Source: Methyloceanibacter methanicus (GTDB taxonomy: Bacteria > Pseudomonadota > Alphaproteobacteria > Rhizobiales > Methyloligellaceae). Taken from it: a stretch of 64,000 nt of DNA. This document shows, piece after piece, positions 24,895-35,387 of this stretch (position 1 is its first letter; every line of letters starts with the position of its first letter). The notes under the pieces were generated by a model, which had not been told where the DNA came from, did no database searches, and was given only the letters and a program-made list of their open reading frames with translations. The stretch spans positions 62,001 through 126,000 of the forward strand of contig NZ_LPWG01000010.1 in assembly GCF_001723285.1 (NCBI RefSeq), in the 5' to 3' direction. Both the position numbers and the translations under genes were made by a program.

Positions 24895-27066
24895 TTACTT
24901 CGGCGGGTGAAAGATCCCGTCCCAGTCGGGTGGAGGCGGCGAAGCGGCATAGGCCTCGCATCGGTCGAGCATGATGCGGGCCGCGGCGTCCCCGGGGACC
25001 TGCTCCAACACCGTCGCGAATCCGTCTCGTGCCGCCGTCCATTGCCGGTTGAGATACCGTTCGAACGCCTCTGTATAGAGGCTCGCGCGCTCGCGCTCCG
25101 CTTCCGGGACGTGGGCGGTTTCGCCGAGCAGTTCGTAGACGAGAAGTCCCTCCTTGCGCCCTTTCACCGCAACCTTGTCGATCACGCGCGTGAACAGCTG
25201 GTCCTCGACCACCGCGCGCGTCACGCCGCTGATCAAGATCTCAGTGTTGTACACGCGGTTGAGGCCTTCGAGCCTGCTGGCGACGTTCACCGTGTCGCCG
25301 ATGGCCGTGTAGTCGAGCCGGTCCGGGCTGCCGAAATTGCCGACCGTGGCCACGCCGGTATGGATGCCCGTGCGCGCGCGAAGGGCGGGCAGGCCGGCCC
25401 GCGTCCAGTCCGCGCGGAGTTCGTCCAGCTTCGCGCGATTGGCGAGCGCCGCGCGGCACGCCGCGAGCGGGCAATCGTCGGACGGTTGCGGGGCGCCCCA
25501 AAACGCCATGATCGCATCGCCCATGAACTTGTCGACGGTCCCGCCGTTGCGAAGAATTTCACCGGTCATTTGCTCGAAATATTGCGACAGGAGGTCCGCG
25601 AGCACTTCGGGGGTGAGGCTCTCGGAAATCGAGGTGAAGCCCACGATGTCGGAGAAGTAGATCGTGATCTCTTTCCGCGCGCCGCCGAGCTTCGCTTCTT
25701 CTCCGGACTCGAGCAGCAGGCGCACGAGATCGGCGGGGACGTATTTCTGGAAGGACCGCAAGCCCGTCTTCATTTCCTCGACCGCGGCGGCGAGCGTGCT
25801 GATCTCCCGGATCCGGCTTTGAACAGGGGCCTTCGGCTCCAATTCGAACTGGCCGATCTCGCGGGTCTCCGCGGCGATCTTGCTGAGATTGCCGGCGATG
25901 CGCCGCGACAGCAGGACCGAGAGCGCGATGGCCATCAACACGCCGCCCAGTCCGAAATACAGCATGAGTTGAGCCATACGGTCGACATCGCCGAAGACCT
26001 CGTCTTCCGGCAACAACATGCCGATGATCCAATTGGGGCCGCCCTCACGGCCAAGATGCCGGAAGCCGCCGATATAGGTCCGGCCGTCCGTTTCAAATCG
26101 TACGCGCTGCAGCTCCGCCGGTATCGCAGACAGGTCCAGACCGAGCACTTCGAGGAATTTGACGACGCGCGGATCCTTGATCTCGTCCGCGCGAATGGTG
26201 ACGCGGCCTTCGCCGTCCGGAGACGGCTCGGTGAGGTCAAGGCGCCCATCCGGGTCGGGAGCGGCCGCGGCCGGGTGCGCGATGATCCGCCGGCTCCCGT
26301 CCGATGCGATCTCCACCAAGAAGGGGAACCCTTCCGAACCCAAGGTCACATCGCGCAGGAAGCGGCTGAGCGCAAAGAGATCGAAATCGGCGGTGAGCAC
26401 CCCGGCGAAGTCGCCGCCCGGCGGTTGCGTCGCGGGGACCGCCCGGCTGACACCGGGAACGTCCAGGGACTCGCCGGAGCCGAGAAACACATACGATTCC
26501 GTCCAGATCGGCACCCCGGCCTCGTCGGCCGCGCGATAATACGGCCGGTCGTAGGGCGGGGTGCGCGTGGATTGAGGAATGTCGCGAACCTGCTCCTCCG
26601 TCCCATCGGGCAAGATGTTGAACTCGTAGAGGTCGCGCGTTCCGTCCGGCTGAGGTGTCAGCCACAACACGCTGAGCCCGCCATCGCGATCGCGGAAGGC
26701 GTGATAGTACTTCCCGCTCGGCATGCCGAACGAGAGGTAGGACAAGCTCGGCCGTGCTTTGAGCGCTTCGAGAAAGTAGGCGCTGACGCGCTCTTGGTCG
26801 TCGGGATCCAGCCAGCCGTCGGCAATGAGCGCTGCGACAGTGGCCGCCTCGTTCTCCGCGACGTCCAGCGCATGTTCCACATGTTGCTCGACGCGCGCGG
26901 CGGCCTGATCCAGCACTTGAGCGCCAAGGTCCTGGACCGCGAATTTCGCATAAAGGTAGGCCGCCGTTCCGAGCAGGGCCACTGCCGTCAGCAGCACGGC
27001 CAGCATCAGCGTGAGAAGCGTTGCCCGAAAGCTAAAGTTCACGGTGCGTGTCCGAGGTATCACCAA
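24895..27066 (-). CDS. Membrane class III adenylate/guanylate cyclase with double-Cache sensor
   Basis: 723 residues. A first membrane segment (TLLTLMLAVLLTAVALLGTA) is followed by a periplasmic double-Cache-like sensor domain to about 360 (SYLSFGMPSGKYYHAFRDRD, PYDRPYYRAADEAG). Then come a second membrane segment (LMLYFGLGGVLMAIALSVLL), a HAMP segment, and a class III cyclase domain from about 480. Catalytic residues are all visible: metal-binding Asp in IYFSDIVGFTS and VDKFMGDAIMAFWG, the Lys of DKFMGD, the Asp of DYTAIGDTVNVASRLEG and the Asn/Arg of NVASR. It should therefore make cAMP from ATP in response to an external ligand. Single gene with a long 5' gap to the porin gene. Confidence 0.95.
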   Translation of the reverse strand: MVIPRTRTVNFSFRATLLTLMLAVLLTAVALLGTAAYLYAKFAVQDLGAQVLDQAAARVEQHVEHALDVAENEAATVAALIADGWLDPDDQERVSAYFLEALKARPSLSYLSFGMPSGKYYHAFRDRDGGLSVLWLTPQPDGTRDLYEFNILPDGTEEQVRDIPQSTRTPPYDRPYYRAADEAGVPIWTESYVFLGSGESLDVPGVSRAVPATQPPGGDFAGVLTADFDLFALSRFLRDVTLGSEGFPFLVEIASDGSRRIIAHPAAAAPDPDGRLDLTEPSPDGEGRVTIRADEIKDPRVVKFLEVLGLDLSAIPAELQRVRFETDGRTYIGGFRHLGREGGPNWIIGMLLPEDEVFGDVDRMAQLMLYFGLGGVLMAIALSVLLSRRIAGNLSKIAAETREIGQFELEPKAPVQSRIREISTLAAAVEEMKTGLRSFQKYVPADLVRLLLESGEEAKLGGARKEITIYFSDIVGFTSISESLTPEVLADLLSQYFEQMTGEILRNGGTVDKFMGDAIMAFWGAPQPSDDCPLAACRAALANRAKLDELRADWTRAGLPALRARTGIHTGVATVGNFGSPDRLDYTAIGDTVNVASRLEGLNRVYNTEILISGVTRAVVEDQLFTRVIDKVAVKGRKEGLLVYELLGETAHVPEAERERASLYTEAFERYLNRQWTAARDGFATVLEQVPGDAAARIMLDRCEAYAASPPPPDWDGIFHPPK

Positions 27067-27281
27067 ACCGAGCCGAGCCTACATGGTAGACGAAGCAAGC
27101 TCATGCTTGTTGGATTTCGAATCCAAGGTCAACCGGGAGGCCAGTACGAAGGGTCATGACCGCGGGTCGTGACTTCGAACCGGCGGGCGCTCGATGTGGC
27201 CCAAGTCTCCACGCAACGGCCTCTGCGCAACGGTCCCGGCGCAACGATCTCCGCGCAACCAAACGGGCAGTGTCAGGGGAA

Positions 27282-28649
27282 TCAGAAATAGAGCCCGACA
27301 TTGATGTTGAAGCGGGCGTGCCAGGAGCCGTTGTCGCCGCCCTCCGCAAGGGAGGTCGTCCACTCGCCGCCGAGCCAGGGATGATATTTCCCCATGGCGA
27401 GGTCGATGTAGATGTAGAGAGGCTCCGCATCCACGGCGCATCCGACCACGTTCTGCAGGCTGTTCTGAAAGCCGCTTTCGTCTTTCACCATCAGGCTGAA
27501 GTCGTTGTAGAAGGTCAAAGACGTGACGCGCTGCCAATCGACCGGAAGTGTGTAGGCAAGCCCCGCCGTGTAGACCGTCGCCTCCGATGCCACGTAGTAG
27601 AAGGCATCGTACGCGCCGAAGACGACGAAGCTCCCGTCGGGACTGGCGTCGCGGTTGGGATCGTTGTCCACGTTGAAATCGTAGTGGAGCGCTTGGAGCA
27701 TGAGGTTCCAGCGGTCGTAGTTCCCGACGAGATGCGCGGCGACCGCGTACCGGTCGCCCGATCCGCCTTGCGGGTTGTCGTTCGAAATGCCGCCGGCCAT
27801 CACCGAGACGCCGACCTCCGTGCTGTAGTCCTCCCGGTGTTCCATCGTGTAGGCCAGGCGCATGTTGAACTGGTTCCGCTCGGCGTTGCCGTTGGGGCCC
27901 TCGCGCACGAGATCGTAGGAGTAGCGCGCGCTGTCGCCGCTATCGCCGAAATAGTTCCCCTCGTCCGTCGGGAAATAGGCCGCCTGGAAGTTCCAGGGCG
28001 CGAACGCGCCGATATATTTGACGCCGAGGTCGTAGTCGTCTTCGAACCCGACATAGTAGGGCAACTGAAAGAACCAGTTGTGCGAGGCGTAGGGCAGGAT
28101 TCCGAAGGGGACTTTCGTGACACCGGCCTGGACTTGCTGCTGGTCGTCGAACGCCCAGCCGAGCCAGGCGTGATGGATCATCGCGTAGTCGTGTCCGTCC
28201 GCGAACTTGTCCTGGTAGTAGCGGAACTCGAACGACCCGGTCATCCGGTTCTTGTCCAGGTCCACATTGACGCGCGCGGTATCGAACGCCAGTTCGCCGA
28301 GATCCTTGTAGGCGTCGTCCCAGTCTTTCATGATGTAGTTCACGCGAAACGCGCCGCCGACCTGAAACGGTCCGATCTTGAGTGGCTCCCAGCCCTCGTC
28401 GACGACGTCGTACGGATCGCCCGCCTCGACGGCGGACGCCGCGGGCGCATCGATCCACTCGGTCGGCTCGGACTGTGCCACGAACGCCTCCCAGCTCGCA
28501 TGCGCCGTGGCTGCGTCTTCTGCGTCGCGAGTCTGTTGGGCATCGCGAGTCTCTTGCGCGGCCAGCGGGCACGGCAGCAGAGCAACGGCGATGAGGGGGA
28601 GCCAGAGCCGCGCGTTGCCGAGCCTTCCGACTGTCGTGGCGAGCTTCAT
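27282..28649 (-). CDS. Outer-membrane porin, OprP/OprO (phosphate-selective) type
   Basis: 455 residues. Start at MKLATTVGRLGNARLWLPL, giving a signal peptide cut after PCPLAAQ. The mature N-terminus has acidic repeats (ETRDAQQTRDAEDAATAHAS), then barrel strands with the pattern of OprO/OprP-type porins (LAFDTARVNVDLDKNRMTGS, YAMIHHAWLGWAF, QAGVTKVPFGILPY). The chain ends FNINVGLYF with the aromatic terminus. Anion or general solute uptake across the outer membrane is likely; phosphate selectivity cannot be inferred. Downstream of the OprB-like gene on the same strand. Confidence 0.8.
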   Translation of the reverse strand: MKLATTVGRLGNARLWLPLIAVALLPCPLAAQETRDAQQTRDAEDAATAHASWEAFVAQSEPTEWIDAPAASAVEAGDPYDVVDEGWEPLKIGPFQVGGAFRVNYIMKDWDDAYKDLGELAFDTARVNVDLDKNRMTGSFEFRYYQDKFADGHDYAMIHHAWLGWAFDDQQQVQAGVTKVPFGILPYASHNWFFQLPYYVGFEDDYDLGVKYIGAFAPWNFQAAYFPTDEGNYFGDSGDSARYSYDLVREGPNGNAERNQFNMRLAYTMEHREDYSTEVGVSVMAGGISNDNPQGGSGDRYAVAAHLVGNYDRWNLMLQALHYDFNVDNDPNRDASPDGSFVVFGAYDAFYYVASEATVYTAGLAYTLPVDWQRVTSLTFYNDFSLMVKDESGFQNSLQNVVGCAVDAEPLYIYIDLAMGKYHPWLGGEWTTSLAEGGDNGSWHARFNINVGLYF

Positions 28650-28780
28650 TGTGAAGGGCGCTCCCTTCCCGGACACGGACGTCAGTCTCTCTCACCCATC
28701 ATAGCGGCATTTCAGAAACGGAGCGCTCGGCTCTTAGGGGAGCATGTCATATAGGATGGCGTTCTGACCAGCACTCGGGG

Positions 28781-30179
28781 TCAGAACGCGACCGTGGTGC
28801 GCAGCCCCACCAGCAGCGCATCGCCGACCGGCCGTGGCAGGCCGTCGGGACCGATCGGCGCAACCCCGGGATAGGTGATGTATTGCAGGTCGGGCTGAAG
28901 GCTCCACCAGGGCGTGAGCTTTGCCGTGTATGTGAGCTCGTACACGATGTTGCCGCTGCGGACCTTGGTCGGATAGCCGAACAGGCGCCATGCCGAGCGC
29001 ACCAGCGCGGCTTCGTCCCGGCTGACGTTGGAATGGGCCACACCGAACGTGAGGACGTCGTCGGCCGGCCCGAGACAAGCCCGGTAATCCCGAACCCGCC
29101 GTCCATGTACCACGAGACGAAGTTGCGGTCGGGCGGAGCGATGCCGCCGCGCCAAAACGCCATGACGCGCGCCGTATCGCTTTGCCAAAGGAGCTGGTCG
29201 ACGACGGCGTAGAGGCCCCAATTCGTCTGGTGTTCGATGGGACTTGCCGGATTCTCGGCGATGGCGATGATCGTGCCGTCATTGCCGTTCCCGATCGCCT
29301 GGTCCGCGAACTTGCCCGTATGGTACCAGCCGCCAATCCGATAGGCGCTGCCGGTCTCGTCCTCCCGCGAGGGGTTCGGGCGGTATTGAAGTTCTCCCAT
29401 GAAGATCGCCCCGCCCGTAAAGCTGAAGGTTGTGCCGTGCGGGTTGCAGGACTGCGGGTTCTGCAGGAGCGGGCATTCTCCGGCGGGGTCACCGCTGAAG
29501 ACCGCTCCCATGACCTTCGTTTCGTTCGTGGGGGTCAGCGCCAGCCGGCGCCCGGCGTCGCCAGCGGGTAGACCGGTCCGCCGCGCGGAAAGTCGGCGGC
29601 GGCGATGCCGGGCCAGCCGAATGTGCTGGCGATCAGCGGTGCGGCGGTGGAACTGATCAGGAACTCGTCGTCGGCCGCGATCTGCCCTGCGCGCAGGGAG
29701 CCAACGCGGCCAAGCTCTTGTTCGAGATACACCGTAAACAGACGAAATGTGGGCGACGCGTCGATATTGCTCGGGTCGGTGAGCGAGCCCACCAGGTCGG
29801 CTGCGTTTCTGCCGCCGTTGTCGATCTGATAGAGCGAGACGTGCGCGGATCCCCCTGTCCAGCCCACGAGCTTTTCAAGGTCGGCGTTCACCTCGAGGTC
29901 GATGAGGTCTTCATAGGATGCCCCGGTCGTGGCGCCGCCGGACAGAAGGCCGAAGACCTCGCCGGTATAGGTGAGGCGGAGGTCGATACCGCGATCCCAA
30001 AGCCTCGTCCGCGCGCCGCCCCAATCGCCGGTCAGCGTGCCGCGCGTCCGCAGATCGCGCTCGCCGGCGCTGGCGGGCAGGGGCGGGAGCAAGACCGCGG
30101 CCAAGCCCGCGGCCAGACCCATGAGCCCGGCGGCGCATGGGCCGAGTCGCCTTAGGCGATCCTGTCCCGGGCTAACCAT
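28781..30179 (-). CDS. Carbohydrate-selective porin, OprB family (two frameshifts)
   Basis: About 465 residues after repair. Signal peptide (LMGLAAGLAAVLLPPLPASA), then the OprB signature TLTGDWGGARTRLWDRGIDL. The next frame (from about 29530) carries TFSFTGGAIFMGELQYRPNP and AYRIGGWYHTGKFADQ; a third (from about 29075) gives VRSGNIVYELTYTAKLTPWW, LQPDLQYITYPG and the end LLVGLRTTVAF, with a terminal Phe. All OprB landmarks are in order across the three frames. Outer-membrane sugar uptake. First gene of a porin pair, divergent from the nucleoside transporter. Confidence 0.87.
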
Positions 30180-30394
30180 CTGCGCTCCCTCGATGCGACC
30201 TTCCGGTCCGGCTCGGGCGGTTCCCGCGGAACGCCGCGCGGACCATACGATATCAGACGGTTGCGCCGGGAGTGATGCTCATCGTGCGCCGCCCGGTCCG
30301 GGAACGGCGGCTTCCGCGCGGCGGTTGACGCCGCCGCAGCGAAACGCGTACGCCATCCGGCAGCGACCAGGCCTGGACCAAAAGGGGCAAGACC

Positions 30395-31651
30395 ATGTGG
30401 CAGGGCATACTCCAAGCGGGGCTCGGACTGATTGTCCTCTTGGGGTTCGCGTGGGCCGTCAGCGAGGACCGGCGGGCGATTCCCGTGCGGGTCGTGGCGA
30501 GCGCCATGGCCTTGCAATTCGCGCTGGCCGTGCTGCTCTTGCGCCTGCCGCCCGTCACGGCCGCGCTATCTTGGCTCAACAAGGCGGTCGAGGCGCTGCG
30601 TCAGGCGACGCTCGCCGGAACCTCCTTCGTGTTCGGCTATCTGGGCGGGGGGCCGGTACCCTTCGAGCCCACCGCCCCCCAGAACATGTTCATCCTGGCC
30701 ACGCAAGGGCTGCCGCTCATCCTGATCGTGAGCGCCCTCAGCGCGCTGCTGTTCTATTGGCGGATCCTGCCGAAGATCGTAGAGGGCTTCGCTTGGCTCC
30801 TCGAGCGGACAATCGGGCTCGGCGGCGCGACCGGTGTCGCCTCGGCGGCCAATGTCTTCGTCGGCATGATCGAGGCGCCTCTTCTGATTCGCCCTTATTT
30901 GCGCGACCTGACCCGCGCAGGGCTGTTCCTCGTGATGACCGTCGGCATGGCGACCATCGCGGGCAATATGTTCGTGCTCTATGCGACCGTCCTGTCGCCC
31001 GTGCTCACCGACGCGGCGGGGACGCTGATGGTCGCTTCGGTGATCAGCGCGCCGGCCTCGGTCGCCATTGCCGCGCTGATGGTGCCCGGCGACTATACGG
31101 GCGATGCGGTGGAGCAGCCGGGCCCTGGCGAGGATGCAACCGGCGCCGTCGAGGCCATCGTCAACGGCACGCTGGCGGGTGTTCGAATCATCGTCGCCGT
31201 GGTGGCGGTGCTGATCGTGGCCATCGCGCTCGTGCATCTCGTCAATCTGTTCCTTGGCCTATTGCCCGAGATTGGCGGCTTCAGGGTGAGCCTTCAGCGC
31301 ATTCTGGGCTGGCTCCTGATGCCCGTCGCCTGGCTCATCGGGATTCCCTGGAACGAGGCGGGGCTCGCGGGCGAGCTCATGGGCACCAAGATCGTGCTCA
31401 ACGAGCTGGTCGCGTATCTGTCCATGGCCGAACTCCCGGCGGACGCCCTGTCGCCCCGCAGCGCCACGATCCTGACCTATGCGCTGTGCGGTTTCGCCAA
31501 TCTCGGCAGCCTCGGCATCATGCTGGGCGGCCTTGCCGCCCTCGTGCCGGAGCGGCGCGCCGAGATCGTTGACCTCGGCCCTAAGGCGCTGGTTGCCGGC
31601 ACGATGGCCTGCTTCATGACCGGGGCCATGGCCGGGCTGTTGTTGACCTAG
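30395..31651 (+). CDS. Concentrative nucleoside transporter (NupC family)
   Basis: 418 residues, about ten membrane segments. CNT family marks: PVRVVASAMALQFALAVLLL, FVFGYLGGGPVPF, the transport-core motifs GVASAANVFVGMIEAPLLIR and GNMFVLYATVL, MGTKIVLNELVAY, and FANLGSLGIMLGGLAALVPE. Takes up nucleosides with Na+ or H+. Stands alone; its stop codon overlaps the stop of the convergent serine hydrolase gene by three bases (CTAG). Confidence 0.93.
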   Translation: MWQGILQAGLGLIVLLGFAWAVSEDRRAIPVRVVASAMALQFALAVLLLRLPPVTAALSWLNKAVEALRQATLAGTSFVFGYLGGGPVPFEPTAPQNMFILATQGLPLILIVSALSALLFYWRILPKIVEGFAWLLERTIGLGGATGVASAANVFVGMIEAPLLIRPYLRDLTRAGLFLVMTVGMATIAGNMFVLYATVLSPVLTDAAGTLMVASVISAPASVAIAALMVPGDYTGDAVEQPGPGEDATGAVEAIVNGTLAGVRIIVAVVAVLIVAIALVHLVNLFLGLLPEIGGFRVSLQRILGWLLMPVAWLIGIPWNEAGLAGELMGTKIVLNELVAYLSMAELPADALSPRSATILTYALCGFANLGSLGIMLGGLAALVPERRAEIVDLGPKALVAGTMACFMTGAMAGLLLT

Positions 31652-33107
31652 GAGCCGCTCGCCCGAGCCGTGTCCGGGAACGCGTTGACGAGCGGCGAAA
31701 GGTCCCGCGCCGTGTCCCAATCGCCGCCGCTCAGGGTTTGCCCCAGCCGCACCACCACCAGGTCCTTGGACGGGACCATGGCCACAACCTGCCCGTTGTG
31801 GCCGAGCATGTAGAAGGAATCGGCCGGCATTGGCGGTTCGCCAAGATTCTCTGACTTCTCCAGTTTCAGCCAGACCTGCGCCCCGTATTTGTCTTCGGGA
31901 GACTGAACCGTCGGCTTGGTCGTATAGGCGACCCAGCTTCGGGAAGGATCTGCTCGCCGCGCCATTTGCCGTCCTGCAGGTACAGAAGTCCGAGCCGCGC
32001 CCAATCGCGCGCAGAGGCATAGAGAAAGGCCCCGCCCATCAACGTGCCGGAGGCGTCGGGCGCGAGTTGCGCCGTGCGCATGCCGAGCGGGCCGAACAGG
32101 CGTTCCCGGGGGTAGCGCAGATAGTCCCTCTCGTCGTCGAACGTTTCACGCAGAACGCCCGACAGTATCGCCGCCGCCCCGGTCGAGTAGTGCCAATGGG
32201 TCCCGGGCGCGTAGGCGAGCGGTTTGGAGGCGGCGAACGCCGCGGTGTTGGGCTGCACGAACATCATCTGGGACACGTCGCTGAGCTTGTCGCCGGGGTC
32301 TTCGTCGAAGGCCAGTCCCGATGTCATGCGCAACAGCGCGTTGAGCGTGATCTCCCCGCGCATGTCGTCGCGCCCAAGCCATTCGGGCATCAGGCGCTTG
32401 TCGTCGAGAGAAAGCGCCCCATCCTTGACCCGAAGGCCGATGAGCGCGTTCGTGCCCGTCTTGCTCATGGACCAGCCGACGAGCGGCATCTGCGCGTCGA
32501 AACCGGGCGCATACCGTTCGGCGACGATACGGCCTTTGTGCACCACCACGAGCGCCCGCGTGTTTCGCGGGCGTGCCGGATCCGGGTCCGCGAAGATGGC
32601 ATCCACGGCCCCGGACGCAGCCTGTCCATCCACGCCGTCGGGCCATTCGAAGTCCGTGTCCCGAGCCCCTGCCGCAACGATCGACCCGTCCGGCCACTCC
32701 AAGTCGAATGCCGCCAGCGGTTCTGCGGCAAACAGATCGCCTGTGCGCGCGCGAAAGCCGTCGGGCGATCGATGCCGGATCAGCGTGCAGCCCAGGCCGT
32801 CCTGGTAGACCGCCGTTTGGCCGGCAATGCCGTAGGCCGAGGCGCGTACGGTCTTGGCCTCCGCGTCAACATGGGGCGTGAAGAGCGCCAAGGCGCCGAA
32901 GCCGGGCCCCGACAAGTCCTCGCCCATCACGTGGTCGAAGCTGCGGTCCGAGACGAAGATCCCCGCGCAAAGCTGCTCGGCCATGTAGCCGGAGCCGAGC
33001 AGGGCGATGCGGTAAAGCGGCGGCACCACGACCAGCGCGACCGCCGCCAGCGCAACGGTCGCGGCGGCGAGCCAAAGCCTACCTCGGAGCAACAGAGCCT
33101 TGGGCAC
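31648..33107 (-). CDS. Beta-lactamase-fold serine hydrolase (one frameshift)
   Basis: About 485 residues. An N-terminal membrane anchor (LWLAAATVALAAVALVVVPP) precedes a periplasmic class C beta-lactamase-related domain. The nucleophile motif is SMSK in LVGWSMSKTGTNALIG, the second is YSTG in GTHWHYSTGAAAILSG, and after a break near 31940 the third is HNG in LGHNGQVVAMVPSKDLVVV. The general architecture matches esterase/6-aminohexanoate-dimer-hydrolase-like proteins rather than true antibiotic-resistance enzymes; the YxT form of the second motif instead of YxN also argues against that. Substrate unknown. Confidence 0.85.
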
Positions 33108-33126
33108 GAGACGCCGTCACGCCCTC

Positions 33127-33591
33127 CTACAGTTCTTGCGCCGCCTTCAAAACCTCATCGACATGGCCGGGCACTTTCACCTTGCGCCAGATCGCACGGA
33201 TGACGCCTTTGCCGTCGATCAGAAAGGTCGAGCGCTCGATGCCCATATATTTGCGGCCATACATGCTCTTCTCGACCCAGGTCCCGTAGGCGTCGCAGAT
33301 CTTGCCGTCCTCGTCCGAGGCGAGCGGGAAGGTGAGGTCGTATTTCTCCTTGAACTTGTCGTGCTTCTTCACCGGGTCCTTGGAGACGCCGATGACCTTG
33401 GCCTTCGCTTTGGAGAAATCCGGGAGCGCGTCGCGGAAAGCGCAAGCCTCGGCCGTGCAGCCGGACGTGTCGTCCTTGGGATAGAAATACAGGATGACGG
33501 CTTCGCCCTTGCAGTCCTTCAAGGAGATCTCACCACCGCCGTCGGTGGGAAGGGTGAAACTGGGCGCTTTGTCGCCAACCTGTAAAACCAT
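33127..33591 (-). CDS. bcp: Thioredoxin-dependent peroxiredoxin Bcp
   Basis: 154 residues, full BCP/PrxQ length. Reduces hydrogen and organic peroxides. The peroxidatic Cys lies in YPKDDTSGCTAEACAFRD and the resolving Cys five positions later, the arrangement of PrxQ enzymes; the catalytic Thr and distal Arg (IERSTFLIDGKG) are present. Starts MVLQVGDKAPSFTLP. Thirteen bases separate it from the acetyltransferase gene upstream on the same strand. Confidence 0.96.
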   Translation of the reverse strand: MVLQVGDKAPSFTLPTDGGGEISLKDCKGEAVILYFYPKDDTSGCTAEACAFRDALPDFSKAKAKVIGVSKDPVKKHDKFKEKYDLTFPLASDEDGKICDAYGTWVEKSMYGRKYMGIERSTFLIDGKGVIRAIWRKVKVPGHVDEVLKAAQEL

Positions 33592-33604
33592 GCCGTGTGG
33601 CCTC

Positions 33605-34054
33605 CTATCGCAGTCGCTTGGTGACCCGCATATGCGGGATCGTCTGTTCGAAAAACACGCCGCCTTCCTGCGCGTAGCCGTGCTTGAGGTAGAACCCTTC
33701 CGCGCCGATGCGGGCGTGGGCGATCATAAGCCGAAAGCCGGCGGATGCGCCCCAGCGCTCCGCATGGGCGACCAGGCGCGAGCCGATACGGGCGGCCCGT
33801 TTGGGCTCGGCGACGGCCATTTGCTTGAGGTGTAGCGTCGTCTCGTCCAGCGGCCGCAAGGACACCGTGCCCACCACCGCGCCGCAGTCGACCGCGCAGA
33901 AATGCTGACGCATGGTGTCGTCGGCGAGTTCCTCACGGCTCACGGCAAGACCCAAGGGCCGGCGCAGGATGTGCTCCCGCAAGCGCAAGGCGTCGCGGTA
34001 GAGGGCGGAATCGAGCGGCGCCTCGAAGATCAGGACGGTCGTGCCGCGATCCAT
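33605..34054 (-). CDS. GNAT family N-acetyltransferase
   Basis: 149 residues, starting MDRGTTVLIFEAPLDSALYR at 34054 with AGGAG upstream; the longer open frame is not family-like. GNAT features: TLHLKQMAVAEPKRAARIGS, containing the acetyl-CoA pyrophosphate loop in a diverged R-x-x-R/GSRL form; MIAHARIGAEGFYLKHGYAQ; and a C-terminal strand HMRVTKRL. This resembles ElaA-like acetyltransferases. The substrate is unknown. Its start overlaps closely with the end of the PHB depolymerase gene (5 bp gap). Confidence 0.85.
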   Translation of the reverse strand: MDRGTTVLIFEAPLDSALYRDALRLREHILRRPLGLAVSREELADDTMRQHFCAVDCGAVVGTVSLRPLDETTLHLKQMAVAEPKRAARIGSRLVAHAERWGASAGFRLMIAHARIGAEGFYLKHGYAQEGGVFFEQTIPHMRVTKRLR

Positions 34055-34059
34055 GATTG

Positions 34060-35152
34060 TCACTCCTGTCCCGGCTCGGCCTCCGCCTGCGCCGGAGGCT
34101 CCGCGAGGCGTTGGACCATTTTCCAAAGCGCGCTGATCTGTGGCGCATCCTTGCCGAGATAGTCGAGGCCCGTATAGCCCCACCAGTCCCAGCAGCCTTG
34201 CGGGTTCACCGCGCTGGAGGCGATTTGCGGAAACAGGATAATCAAGCGGTTCGTGTCGGCCAACTCCGCATAGCCGGTGTCCTCGATGAAGGTGCCGCCG
34301 ACCCGGGCGCGGGACTGCTGGCAGCCATGGAGCGCCACATGGATGCGGCAGCCGGGCGTTTGCCGGCACGAGGGCGGGACATAGACCACGCCCTCATCGG
34401 CAAGCCCCTCGCCGGACTCGGTGAACTCGGCCTGTTCGAATACGATGAATTCGCCTTCCGGTTTCGCATTGGCCGGCGTCAGGGGACCGTAGATCCACCC
34501 CAGAATAGCGCGGGCCTGGTCGTAGTCGCAGTCGCTTACGAAGGGCGTCTCCGACAGGCCGCAGGCGGCGCCCCCTTCCTCGGTGATGAAGGCGTGGCCC
34601 CCGTCGCCCTCGATATAGGACAGATTGCCTTGGGGCACGCCCGCGAGCTCGTAGAAGCGCTTGGCGGCCTCGACCACGGGCCGGCTCACCGTGGAGTCCT
34701 TGTCGCCGGAATAGAGGTACACGTTGTGCGTGGCGAGCCCGGAGAGCGGATCGATCTCGCCGTCCTCGGCCAGCTCCTTCGCCCGCGCGAGCAGCTTCTC
34801 CGGGTCCGGCTCCCCGAGTGTCGTCTTCATGCAGCTTTGCGCGGCCTGGACCGCGTTCTGTGCCACGCCCGTGAACCAGTAGGGGAACAGCCGCGCCGCC
34901 GCCGATTCGGCGCAGGCATAGGGGCCGCCGGCGACGATGCCGGCCCCCACGATGTCCTTCGAATGCGCGATCTCGAACTGTCCGGCCATGAACGCGCCGG
35001 AGGACAGGCCCGAAACGGACGTCTGCGACAGCGCCGCGCGACCTTCGGCAGGGCTTCCGCGGCGGCCGGGTTCGGAGAGAGGAGGGCGGCCCCGAGAAGG
35101 GCACCGAGAACGGCGCCTTTCGCGCCGCCGGCCGTCGTGGCCTGAAGGTCAT
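34060..35152 (-). CDS. Secreted PHB depolymerase-family esterase, type 1 order (two frameshifts)
   Basis: About 360 residues. ATG at 35152 with GAGGAG upstream; a frame change a few codons later gives a signal peptide (GAVLGALLGAALLSPNPAAA), and another near 35040 leads into SVSGLSSGAFMAGQFEIAHS. The lipase box is GLSSG (Ser nucleophile). The acidic residue is probably in YLYSGDKDSTVS and the catalytic His in EGDGGHAF. The oxyanion motif HGCQQ comes last (IHVALHGCQQSRARV). In poly(3-hydroxybutyrate) depolymerases an oxyanion His after the lipase box defines the type 1 catalytic domain, which fits here. No substrate-binding or linker domain follows, so soluble ester substrates are also possible. 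Confidence 0.85.
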
Positions 35153-35387
35153 GGCAGAATGGTCTCCTCGCGCGTGAGTCCCCGGCATGGGCCTATCCTG
35201 TTGCCGTCACACTGGAAGTTAAAGCGTGGATGGCACGTCCATAACACGCGTCACGGGTCCCAATATGATCGCAGGCCCCAAATACCACTTGCAAGCGGGA
35301 CTCGCGCGGTGCAAATAGCGCCTCTTATCCGAACGGGGCCCACGCCCTGTGTTCGTCTGGATCTATCTGCTGGTTGGGGAGGACGCC

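Noticed and set aside
31648-33107. Serine hydrolase as an antibiotic-resistance beta-lactamase
   Set aside because: The protein is membrane-anchored and longer than class C enzymes, and the second motif is YST rather than YxN, as in esterase-type relatives.
35153-35387. Possible SAM-II or other riboswitch in the speD leader
   Set aside because: I could not find the conserved core bases or a convincing pseudoknot; the leader is short and unremarkable.
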